Shown: positions 23,615-35,100 of the stretch, piece by piece
Position numbering within the stretch: the first letter of the stretch is position 1
Layout of the letters: every line of letters starts with the position of its first letter
Origin: Vitis vinifera
Taxonomy: Eukaryota; Streptophyta; Magnoliopsida; Vitales; Vitaceae
Direction of reading: 5' to 3'
Length of the DNA: 64,000 nt
Assembly: GCF_030704535.1 (NCBI RefSeq)
Contig: NC_081817.1
Span: forward strand, 24,181,001 to 24,245,000
Made by a program: the position numbers and the translations under genes
The notes under the pieces: generated by a model
Database searches by the model: none
What the model saw: only the letters and a program-made list of their open reading frames with translations
What the model was told of the DNA's origin: nothing

Positions 23615-24454
23615 TTCTTTTTATCAAAGCTTATAAGCCTAATTTAATTCCAAAAGAGATGATACAATAAAAATAATGAAAATTTCCCCTAAATAATGCT
23701 ATATGGCCTATGGGAAACAGAGAAAGAAAGCTTTTCCATGTTAACCATTTTAACAATATATGAAAACAAAGAAGATTTCCAAATGCTACATCCCATTAAC
23801 TAAAAAGATAAATCATTTCTCTCTCTATTTGCTACTTTATACATGTCAAGCTACATGGCTTCCATAAGAAGACATGAAAATGGATATTATTTAGCAAATT
23901 TATTATGGTAAAGAAAGATTGAGTTTAATTGAGAACAATATGAGTTAAGAGGTAAACTGGTAAAGAGAGGTCTATAGTGATCTTATGTTTTCAGAACCTA
24001 TCATCCAAACTGAATGTGGAAGCTATAACTTTTAACATATTTTCAGGTTGAGAGTGGGAAAATGTCAAGGAGGCAATGGTGGACTGTGGAAAGTGATCAA
24101 GAGATGAGGTTCGCAATTGTGCATCGTTTCGGTATCTTGTTTTATGATGATGTTCTGAGATATAATTCATAAGGGTACTATAAAGCACTTTCAGACTTTT
24201 CAGAAAACTGAACCTTCTCCATTTTTATGATTATAGGGCAGGAAGAAAAGTTTTCAGGGTGAATTATTGCATTGACATTTTTTTTAATTAGTTGCCATTA
24301 TATAAATGGGTCACCCACCTCAACCCCATTTCTTGTGCCCTTAATCTATTTGATTAATCACTGACAAAAAAAATTTCATTGCCACCAAATTTATGTGCAT
24401 GTGCGTGTGCATGTTAGGAATATATATAGATCACCAATCCAATAAAAGAATATA

Positions 24455-24492
24455 CATACATACACACATACATGTATATATATATATATTCA
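24455..24492. repeat. TA/CA microsatellite
   Basis: A run of ATACATACAC-type and TATATA repeats within a UMP synthase intron. Confidence 0.7.
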
Positions 24493-24914
24493 GGGCAGGT
24501 CTCCTGTACCATTGAATTTCAATGATGCCATAATGTAGCCCATCATTCAAAATGGGGCCATTAAAGAAATGTGAGGCATCAACAGCATTGCTGGTATAGG
24601 ATTGATTAGTAGGATTCCACAAAATGGCGTCAATTCAAACCTTTACCATCATTAGTGATATTTGGACCCCCTTTAAAATGGGGGGCAATTTAGTTCTTCA
24701 AGTTTTATGCGAAGCGCAATAGAACAGTCCAATGCAATGTGGAAAAATTTTGCTCACTACATGCAGTAGATAATCTGTGCATGCTACAACTATCCATAAT
24801 GCAAAGAAACAGAGTGCTCATCTTGTACAAGGCAAACTCATTCCAAACAGTAAAATATTCAAAAAGAGAAAACAATAAAAACCTGGTCAAAGGAAACTTA
24901 AAGTATATCCATAC

Positions 24915-24998
24915 CGATCGAAGTTTGGAACCAAAATCGGGGGTGAAATCCGGGAATATGTCTACATGGGTTTTCAATAAGCAGATCTCTGGCCCAAC
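24915..24998 (-). pseudogene. UMP synthase exon before the decarboxylase core
   Basis: This 84-bp exon encodes the [25 protein letters not shown] region. It has a TTGCAG acceptor, a GTATGG donor and a phase matching the exon at 23225-23307. Confidence 0.78.
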
Positions 24999-25002
24999 CT
25001 GC

Positions 25003-25934
25003 AAGAATATCCAAGGCAGCATCAGCAACAACAGGTAACTTTTAGCCTAGTAGATTCTACATTTCTTTTCAAATATTCTCCTCACCAAAATGCTGTACTA
25101 TGTTGTGAACTAAACATTACAATTTTAACTTGAAAATTTTATTTGAGGATTTTCTCCTATTTCACAATATTAACTTGAAGATAACAACATGAGCCACAAA
25201 AAATGGAAACTCAATCTTCTAATTTCAATGTCAATGCCACAGCAGGTGTTCCGCCAATCTTAAATTCACATTTTCAGGAAGATCCAACTGAAATCAACAT
25301 GTCATAGGCTTGAACATCAAAAGCCAAGGGCAGGCTGAAACGATATTTTGGACAAGAAATTCACGTCCAATGTAGGCTCGAATACCAAAATCTGGGCCAA
25401 GCCGAAAAACTGGTTGGGCCTAAAACTTTATGGCCAACCAGGCTGAGCCCAAAAATAGTTCAGGCATCTTTTGGGCACTCTGATCAAACACAGCTCAAAA
25501 GCAAGTGGGACCAATCTGGGGAGAGTGGCTCCAGAGCAGATGCTTATACTATGATCAGAGCATGTCACGGCCCCAGTAGAATTAACATTTCCCCCTACTA
25601 CACATCTCAAAACCTAAGGGAATGATAAAATACCCAATACCTTGCCTAAAGATATTCTTATATTCAAATACCTAAGCCACGTGAAAAGGTGAAAAATATA
25701 AATTAATTTCTCATTTTCTCTGTTTGGTTGCTGAGAAAATACAATAAAAGAACAGGAAAGACTCATCTCTTAATGATTTGGGACCTCAAAGCACTCCAAT
25801 CTTCTATCACCTAAGCTTGATTCAACTTCAGATTTTTTCACTTCAAGCCAAACAAATAATGCTTGTTTGAAGATTTTACCAAGAAACCAAAAAACATTAA
25901 AAAAAATTAAAAAAGAACAAAATTTTGTGTAGCC
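25003..25934. other. Region where OPRT exons should be
   Basis: No OPRT coding is visible in either strand. The sequence is intron-like, with a low-complexity stretch of GGCC/AACC words near 25340-25450. The OPRT exons were deleted or never copied. Confidence 0.5.
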
Positions 25935-26009
25935 GAACTTGACGGCAGAAATTTCATGGAGCTTCAGGATGAGAGACTCCATTGATGATGATGCTGCCGA
26001 GCTTGTCAT

Positions 26010-28300
26010 CCCTTCACCCTCTTCAATCGCCTGTGAGGAGAAGAAAGACTCATGTTTGGTGTAGCCTTTAAAGCACCGAGGGCATCCAAATTTTGTGAAT
26101 ATTTTATATATCTATCAAAAATTAAATTATTATTTTATCTGAAAAAAAAATTATTCCAAAATTTCTAAAATAAATATTTAAATTATTTTATTTTTTATCA
26201 AGAAATATTATAAAATATAAAAATATTTTCTGTTCTTCATATTTAACTTTGGTTTGTCTCTTTTTAGTTAATTAATTTTTTAGCTTAATTGTTAAAAATT
26301 AAAAAAAATTTCAAATCTTCTCCATGGAAGATAAGAAATTTATTTATTTATATTAATCAATTTAATTTAAATCATCATTAATATTTTAATAATTAAATAT
26401 TATATAATTTAATCTTTTTATTTTTATAAGTAAAGTTACGTATCAAAAATTTAAATAAGTCTATAACTTAGATAGATTGGTCAAATTGATGGATAACTCG
26501 AGTCTAACTCGAATTACAAAACAATTAATTCAAATCCAACTTAACCCAACCTAATCGCTATCTCAAGGTATTCAATGTAAGCCCACCTCAATTTTATTTT
26601 TCTAAATTTGGATTGAATTCGGATTTGTTAAATTAAACCCGAGTCAGTTGGATTGATTGGATTACATGTTTCAAAATCTACTTATAGTGATTTTTAAAAA
26701 ACATTTATATATATATATATATATAAATTTAGATATTAAATAAGACAAAATTTTTAAATAACAATAAAAAAAATAAATTAAATTAACTTGTATATCTTTC
26801 TAAAAAATTGAAAAAGTATATGAATATAATTATAACTTGATATCTTTAAAATTTAAAGATAATAGGCATTATAAATATAATAAAAAAAAATAAATTGGAT
26901 TAAGTTCAGGTTATTTGAATCTTGACTTGAGCCTAACCTAAATTGAAATTGGGTTGAAAAAACTTAACCCGAGTTTAACCTTGATATTTGTCTAAACTCA
27001 CTTAAACATTGAGTTGGACCATATCAACCCACCCAAATTCCACCTAAGGTGAATTTATCACATCAATTTAACTTAATCACTTTTAAGTTTGTATTAAAGT
27101 TTAGTGGTTTGAGAAGTATTTTATAAAAAATGATATCTATTAAATAGTATTTGAAAATCACTTTTAAGCCATTTTCAAGATTTTAAAAAGCATTCCAAGT
27201 CTTTCCGAACCACTCCTCAATTTTTCTACTATAGAGTGTGGGTTCAAAGTGACTTTTATGGCTATCAAAATATCCTATGAAAATCATGTTTTAAATAAAT
27301 ATTCAAAATAATAACAAATTTATTAGAAATTATATTTTGAAACTTCGAATTTAACACAATGGATTAATTGCTTTGTTTGGAAATTGTAATTTAAAATTAG
27401 AACTTTAATATAAAAATAGTGTTTTAAAAATAATATTTAAAAATTTTTATTTTTAATTTGAATTTTTTAATTATGATTTAAAATTAATTAAAAAAAATGT
27501 TACTTGCATTTTTAGGGTATTCGCTAACAAAGTCTATCCACTTTCAAGGGTAAGGCTTTCTAGTGGCCACTTCAATGGAGGATTGCATTTTCTTTTGAGA
27601 TTTACTCATATTCAACATTTCATACATTTTTCTTTAAATATTCTATATAAAATGGAAAACTCTATAAATTTTAGTTTAAAATTTAATAATTTTTAAAAAT
27701 AGTTTAAAACAAATTAAAGTATTAAAAAAATTTATTACCTAAATCTTAAAAAAAAATTAAATATAATTTTTAAAGTCATAAGGTGAGTTACAATAAGAGC
27801 TATTTTATATTATATTGAAGTTATTATTATTTTTATTTTAAAAATAAAAAATAGGAAATATATTGGTTTTTTATTATATTTTTGAGGATAAGTGTGTTTA
27901 TTTAATTTTTCAAAAAGAGAAAAATGAAAACCGAAGTTAAGGGAAATGTCATTAGGAAAATTGTGTTTCATTCACTTAGAAAAAAAGATTAAAATTTTTA
28001 TAAAAATAATTCAAGTTTTATGTACTCATCGGTCAAATGTAATATTTAAGATGATCAAATGTAGTAATTATTTCTTTAAAATATTGTATCTAGTTAAAAG
28101 TAATAGCTTTGATCGAAAAATGTACAAAATCTTAATTATTTTTACACACATGTATGAATTTTGAATTTTATAAAGTTAAGTTCTTAATTATGATTTTTCT
28201 AAAATAAGTGTGACTTTGATGATGATGGCTTTTGACCATGTAGTTGACACTATGTGCAAAGCAAATAATTCAATATACATGGAATTTTCTCACAAGGTCA
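26010..28300. other. AT-rich intergenic region
   Basis: No gene is supported. The stretch 26440-27060 holds repeated AACCCGAG and TTGGGTTG-type words in opposite orientations, which may be an old MITE, but I cannot set its ends. A (TA)n run lies at about 26706-26726. Confidence 0.5.
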
Positions 28301-28309
28301 TGTTGTTGA

Positions 28310-28400
28310 ATGTCAAAGATGTAGGCAATGCTGAGACAGAATTCCTCATTTCTCCTTAAAAACACCTCTGTCTTAGGATTTCAACCATTGGGTGTTGAAT
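28310..28400 (-). pseudogene. LRR C-terminal scrap
   Basis: GTAGGCAATGCTGAGACAG and the following TTTCTCCTT and GTCTTAGGATTTCAA resemble the relic at 1222-1380, shortened. Confidence 0.4.
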
Positions 28401-28489
28401 GTCACCCAGGTATGTGGTGAAGAAACTTACACATTCGCTATATTTATGAGAAGACATCATAATGGTCAATTCTTACATAGAATTGGGGC

Positions 28490-28650
28490 GTTTCCAGGTT
28501 GTGACACCTTCCAACAACAAGTGATGTTAGGTTGGGGGGCAAATCCCCATATCCTTAGCCCTTTAAGAGATTTGAGGCTTCTCATTTGGAATGGCAGGGA
28601 TTTCAGATTCTCACAACTGTTAATTTGAAGTTGTGGGAGGTTGGTTCTCA
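28490..28650 (-). pseudogene. LRR scrap (CENLKSLP segment)
   Basis: The minus strand keeps LQINSCENLKSLPFQM and RSLKSLKGLRI, matching the late LRR segment of R5 (ENLKSLPQQMRNLKSL). The next part is joined to an APQPN-like remnant of the following repeat. Frame is lost on both sides. Confidence 0.65.
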
Positions 28651-29280
28651 TATCCTTGGGTTTGATACACCTCATTTCTAAATTAACATATAAATAAAAT
28701 ATATATTTTTTAATTTTTCTTTCCAAACAAGAAAAAAGAAAAGAAAACCTATTTTACATCTTGACTAATCTAACCTCAAATTAATTTCATGACATTACAC
28801 CTTTTTTAAGTTAATCATTATAAGTGATTTCGTTTACATATTTTAATTACAAAATTTGTTTGAAGTACAATATTGTACAAAGTAAATGTGGAAAAAAAAA
28901 GCCTTAAAAAACATATTAAGTGACTTCTGTCCAAAGAAAAAGAAAAAATATTAAAAAAAAAAGAAAGAAGATGTTTTCATGCCTTATTTTATTATATAAC
29001 ATATGAAAGAAATCAAATAAAATTAAAATTAGTTAAGAATTTATATATTTTTAAATTATTTAATCTTTATATATAAAAATTAAAATAAGTTAAATGAGTT
29101 GAAGTAGCGTTTTTATTTTTATTTTATTTTATTTTAAATGAGTTGAAGTCAAACAAAGCCTAAAAGTTTAAGAATACCAAGAGCTAACATGAGAGGTGGA
29201 ATTGACTAATTCAAAATTATTTTGGCTTGATCGATAGAACCCTTGTTTATTTGGGGAAGTTTCTTCCTCTATAGAATTTT
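28651..29280. other. Spacer homologous to other units
   Basis: This AT-rich stretch aligns with 39003-39640, and its later part aligns with 13760-14260. No gene is visible. Confidence 0.6.
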
Positions 29281-29284
29281 GCAA

Positions 29285-29400
29285 ATCAAGCACATTCATA
29301 TCAGTCCCTTCATTTTGCATATCTTCAAAATCACTTTGTCATTCCATCATTAACTCTTCAATGTTCTCCTTTCTCTTTAAATTAGCATCCATCAATCAGA
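29285..29400 (-). pseudogene. Single relic of an early LRR segment
   Basis: This is one copy of the segment present twice at 14277-14640 and 39660-40010. Confidence 0.42.
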
Positions 29401-29444
29401 TATCGTCTACTTTATTAAAATATTTAGGCTCCATTTCTTGCATG

Positions 29445-29550
29445 ACGTTCCAAGGAGGCTAGGGACTCCATCATCCGGATTCCAAGAGAGGTGAGAGATG
29501 TAAGAAGAAGACACTCATCATTTGAAAGGAAACCATTTATGAGAGAACAT
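29445..29550 (-). pseudogene. LRR C-terminal scrap
   Basis: The minus strand reads NDECLLLTSLTSLGIR then MMESLASLE, clearly the late LRR of the R genes, before the frame runs into spacer. Confidence 0.7.
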
Positions 29551-29559
29551 CTCGAATAC

Positions 29560-31962
29560 GCAATGACGAAATAAGCTTGGGACTTACGTGTTAACACAAA
29601 AAACATTTTATATCATTTTTTTATACATTATTTTCTCTCACTAGCATAAGTAACTTAAGAAGCACTAAAAAGACAGCTATATTTTGGGTTAAGCTTCCAA
29701 TTGTGTTGATTGCTGGAGTTGAAGTTCTGGTTGCACTTAGACATGTACGTTTATGGTTTCATTTTAAGTTGTGTCATCACCCCTTCATCCTCTAAGACAG
29801 AAAAGTTTGACACAAGAAATGGACATTTGTGAAAGTAATGAAATTAAAGGTACACCAAGATTTACGTGGAAAACCCTCCAATGATGAGGGAAAAACCACG
29901 GGCCGATATAGAAATAATCCACTATGGTAAAAAGGAAATTACAATATTCTCACAAATTTCTTTTTAAAAAGAAAGGAAAAAAAACTTGAGGTATTACAAC
30001 TTTTAAGGAAATAAAAATGTTCAAATCACCATACTAGAAAACCAAATCCTACAAAAACATCTGCTACTAATGTTTAAGGAGAAAACAAACTTCACATTTC
30101 TTACATTCTACACTAAGCACCGAAACCAAAGACGGTTGATTTTTCTTGAGCCACTACAAATGTAAAAGCACAACATTGACGTCCTTAAGTTGAGTTCTTC
30201 TTGGAGAGCCATAAGCGTCAAAATTCCTTTCATTTTTATGCCATCAACTAGCAGAAAAGTCATTGCATGGCAAATCCATCAAGCTTCTACCACCTACCAC
30301 CTTATATTCAGGAAGTACCCAAAAAAAAGGAAAAAAGGGTTAGCCCAACTTAATAGAATATGGCTAACCCAAGCATTGCAAATGTGATCATTGCCCCCAA
30401 TGTGAAATGCTTGTCAACACTCACATATACACAAACAATGAACTATAAAAGTGCTCATTGAAATTCTAATTAAGAAACACTTGAGCTGGTGGTACAAATA
30501 CAATGGCATGAAAATATGACTTACACAACAAAGAAACCTACGAATTCTACTCAACAAACAAAAAGGAAAACCATCAACTATGATTGAGTCAATAATATAC
30601 CGTCATACTTTTGTTAGGAACTTAGTCTGCCACTGCATCATTTTTCTCCCGCCTACATGTAGAAAATAAGTTTCTATTAATTATAGATGCGAAACCCCAT
30701 ATTTAGACCAAGAAAAAACAGACTTAAGCATCTGTGGTTAGTCAAGCATACCTAGCTACAGGAAAGAATGGTCTATCTCTCAACTTCTACTGTAGGAATA
30801 ACACAATTCAATATAAATTCATATTTCCAATGAGGTCATGTTGTTGAATGTTGGAGATGTAGGCAATGCTGATCCAAATTTTCTCCTTTCTCCTTTAAGC
30901 AATTTTGTCTCACAATAGGAGAATTCTGGATTTCAAGCACTAGCTGTTGCATTCAGCTCTTCCTTCAACAAAAAATACCAAAGCTTAGGACAACTTGAGA
31001 TCAATAGCACTTGAAGAAACTTTCAGCAAAAATTAAGCTTACCTGAAGTTAGAGGAACAAGCAGAATGAATGTTTTATCCGTAAAGGCCTGGTGCACCAG
31101 TGCCACTCATGGAGAGGCGTCTCAAGCTTCCCACAATTGAACCTAAACTAAACAATGGGGCCGGCCAAACCCCCTTCCAGAAATTACAAAACACCTGAAC
31201 AATCAAGGATCAACCTTGACACTGGATGTAAAAATGGAAAAGAAAAAAATTAATGAACAAAAGTAAAATATTTAAAAAAAATAAAAAAGAAAAATGGAAA
31301 AATGTCGAGTTGCGATGAGTTTTGAAATGCACTATGTCTTTCTACATGTGCAGAAAAATTAGGGAGTTAAGATTATTATTATGATGTTAATGGAATTATG
31401 GGAGTAGCTTAATAATAGGTGGGTCTCTGCTTCCATTTTTGTGATTGAAAAATAAAATCTAATTTGAAATTGATTCATGTGTTAAAAGCCTATCTATTTC
31501 CTTCTACATAGGGATGTGAAAATCTTAGCCCAATCATATTTACATGTTAATTTAAATATTTGAGAAATTAAGAAGTCAGTACCCTTTCTATAGACTAAAA
31601 CTAGCTTCATCAAATTGTTGGAATAGAAATAAGCAAATGTGTTTGAAATATCGAATGAAAAAACCAGGTCAATTGGAACTAAACTAAGCAAGTGCAACCA
31701 GAAATCTTCTTGAGATCAAACTTAAGCCACAATAAAATTGTTGCAACCGAATGAATAATTGAGAACAACATACTAACATGTGAATTTCATCTGTATGAGA
31801 TCTTTTGACGTAAGGGTGGCATGCAAAAGGAAATATGATTTAATTATGTAGAAAGAGAAATACACTAGAAACATTTTAGAGAACAAGGAAATAAGATAGA
31901 TGAGAAAAAAGATTCTCACGATTTTAAAATTTAGATGGGAAAATTTGAATTGTTGAACATAC
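29560..31962. repeat. Conserved 3'-flank block of NLR unit 3
   Basis: This is a near-identical copy of 1-2330, with the LTR-like stretch near 29855-29915 and the LRR relic at 30859-31016. Confidence 0.8.
30859..31016 (-). pseudogene. Decayed LRR C-terminal relic
   Basis: This is the unit 3 copy of the relic at 1222-1380. Confidence 0.55.
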
Positions 31963-32122
31963 CTAGTTGAAATTAAGGAAGGGAGAGTGATCTAAGATTC
32001 AATCCAGAATTCGAGAGAAACCTCCTGGTTACAAAATTGCATTAAGATAGAAAAACGTAAAATAAACAAAAACTAAAAAGTAAAAATAAAAGAATTTGGA
32101 ACTAAGTTGCGAATGGGCATAC
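31963..32122 (-). other. Predicted spliced 3' UTR of R3
   Basis: After the R3 stop, a GTATGC donor (32117-32122) and a TAACCAG acceptor ending at 32025 bound a 98-bp intron. An exon of about 62 bp (31963-32024) ends at a GTATGT donor. The same signals occur after R1 and R2, and a 98-bp version occurs after R4. This is a prediction from splice motifs only. Confidence 0.45.
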
Positions 32123-32123
32123 T

Positions 32124-35100
32124 TCAACTACCTTTAGATATGCGGGGAATGTGGGCGACGTTGGACCAATATTCTCCTCCCTCCTTTAAGTATCTTTCTT
32201 CTATGGTAGGACAATCATATATGTCAAGTTCTGCAAGTGTTGCAGGAAGCGGCCCTAAGGATCGGAGGTTAGGGCAATTTATGATATGTAAGAATCGAAG
32301 AGAGATGAGGTTGTGGAGAGCCAAGGAGGCTAGGGATTCCATTCCTTTGATTTTAAGGGAGGTGAGAGAAATGGGAAGAAGACACTCTTCATCGGGGAAG
32401 GAAACCATATTTGGAAACATGTTCCTAATAGTCAATTTAGAAAGAGAGGTGAGGGTGTCGAGGCCCCACTCAGATATGGGCGTTTTCAGATTCTTACAGT
32501 TAGCGATCTCAAGTGATGTTAGGTTAGGGGCCAAACCCTCTTCCGGAAAGGACTTCAATCCTGGGCATTCGGATATGGTCAAGCTGCGCAGAGATTTGAG
32601 GTTTCTCATTTGATGTGTTAGAGATTTAAGAGTCTCACATCCCTCAATTTCAAGGAATTCGAGGTTAGGGATGGACAAGCCTCTTTCTGGAAAGCACTCC
32701 AGACCTCCACAAACATTTATTCTCAGCTGCCGAAGGCTGTCAAGGCATCCTTGTAGGCTTTCCAGATTTGGATACCACTCAAGTTGTAAATACTCTAGGG
32801 CTGTACTGTTGGGTGCAATTTTCTGTGACACTGACTCCAAGTTTGTGCATCGAACAATAGTAAGTTTCTTGAGAGTAGAGGGTAACTCCCCTGTTGGAAA
32901 GGAATTAAGAGAGGAACAATTCCTTATCCACAAATCTTCAAGACAACAAGTGTTGCTGCTGGAGGTCGAATTGTGGTGCATCAGCCCCTCTGGTAGAGAC
33001 TCAAGACTTTGACAATCCCAAATATAAAGCTTCTTGAGTGTGGTGGGTAGCTCACCATTTGGGAAGCATTTGAGAAATGGAGAACCGTAAATCGTCAAGA
33101 CTGCAAGCGGACATGAGTTGTAGTTATGAGGCAGCGATTTTAGACCCCCACAATAGAACAACTTAAGGCGTCTTAGCATTGGTGGGAAACCCGAATCAGG
33201 AAATGACTCTAGTTTGGGGCAACTCCGTATCTCCAGCTCTTCAAGACGTGTGAGAGTTTGCAATCCATTCGACAGCTTCTCCAGATTAGCACAATCACGT
33301 ATTTCCAATTTTTTAAGATTGCAAGGCAGCCATTGCTCCTCCCACAAACATGTCAGCCCATCACAACCGTGTATCTTCAATTCTTGCAAGGCTACCAAGG
33401 ATCTAGTAAATCCGGTCCTCAAACATGCCAATCTTGAAATCTGGATGAGATTTACAGTAACGAGGGATGGAAGATCAAACTGAGCACCTCCCAACACTGC
33501 CTCATCACATTCTTTTAAATTTAATTCACGGAGAGATGCAAGTTTTGGAAGCCCACACATCAATCCCGGACATTCTAACACTTCAAGCTCTACTAGGGAC
33601 TGCAGGCATTTCGGTAATTCCCCAATCAGTTTTGGACATTTCCTTATCAAAAACTTTTCAAGATGGGGAAATGTTCCCACATCTTCCTTAATGAGATTAG
33701 AATGAGACCAACTTTCCCATTCTGGCATATCCTCAAACCTCAACTCCTTCAAAGATGCAAAAGGATTCATACTCTCTCCATAAAATTCAGCACCTATGCT
33801 TTTAACTTCGCTCATACCTTCAATACACAAAACCTTGAGCATCGATAGCCCACCCAGATTTGGTAATAACGTGCATTTTTTGCAATTTTTGAGAGTTAGT
33901 TCCACCGTTACTGAGAATGAGGGATCTCCTAACCAACTTGGAAATTTGGATCCACCATAAAATGCAATTGTGAGCCTTCTTAAATTTTCACGAGGCTGCA
34001 AGGACTCCAAGACACGTAATTCACGTTTATCGTTTCGTGCATCCCAACAGTCATTACTCCACTGCATCGTCAACTCTTCAATTTTTTTTTTATCTTTTAA
34101 ATTAGCAGCTCTTGCCTCTCCAACATCCACTACCTCTTGCAACCCAGAAATAGAAAGCACTCCTTGGAGGTTCGAACAATTCTTGAGTTCTTCAATTCCG
34201 ACCCCTCTACTTTTGCTCACAATGAACCTAGTCAACACTTGCAAATTTGTGAGGTTGCTTAATTGGAAAGGCATTTCTAGTTGTTGACTTGTACCCGTAA
34301 TATCAAGGTGCCGAAGGTTTTTCAGCTTTCCAATCCCTGTAGGCAATTTGGTAAGTTGACGACAACCACGTAATATCAACGTTTGTAAATTATAAAGATG
34401 GCCCACTGAATTAGGTAGACTTTGTATATTAGATTCGGAAAAATTGAGATAACGCAGATGTATTAACTCACCAATCGAACTTGGTACTTCACCCATGCAA
34501 TAACCAGCCAAAGATAGTACCCTTAAGCATCTCATTGGCATTATTAGGTCATGTACCACCTGCTTAGATATATATCCAAATGGATACTTCATGATTGATA
34601 ATACTATTAACGTGCGTAGGTTCTTCACTTTATCAAAGGCTTTAAATTTTCCAACAACCTCGTAAACTTGCCGAGTGAAACCTGAATGACGAGCTCTTTC
34701 ACAAATAGTATGTTGCTGATTATTTTCAATTTTTTCCTCCAAATTAAAACATACACCTCCAGCAACGAATTGAGCAAGATCATGAACAAGATCATGCATC
34801 ACAAATTGTGATGAACTATGATTTGATTGTTGGAAAAATGACCTTGCAAATAATTCATGAAAGAATTCGGTGCCTATCTCCTCCATTTGCTTCTGTCTAT
34901 TTACTTGATGCAAGAATCCCTCTCCCATCCACAGCAAGACTAATTCATCCACATCGAATTCGTAGTCCTTCGGAAATATAGAGCAATAAGCAAAGCAGCA
35001 CTTCAAATGTGAAGGAAGATGATGATAACTCAATTTGAGAGCTGGAAGAATAGTGTTATTCTCTTGATCTGGTAAGTCCCATATCTTGCTTTTCAGTATA

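Noticed and set aside
32107-34287. Many plus-strand open frames of 60-170 codons opposite the R gene LRRs
   Set aside because: They are mirror images of the leucine-rich code, recur at the same places in all paralogues, and have no start context or domains.
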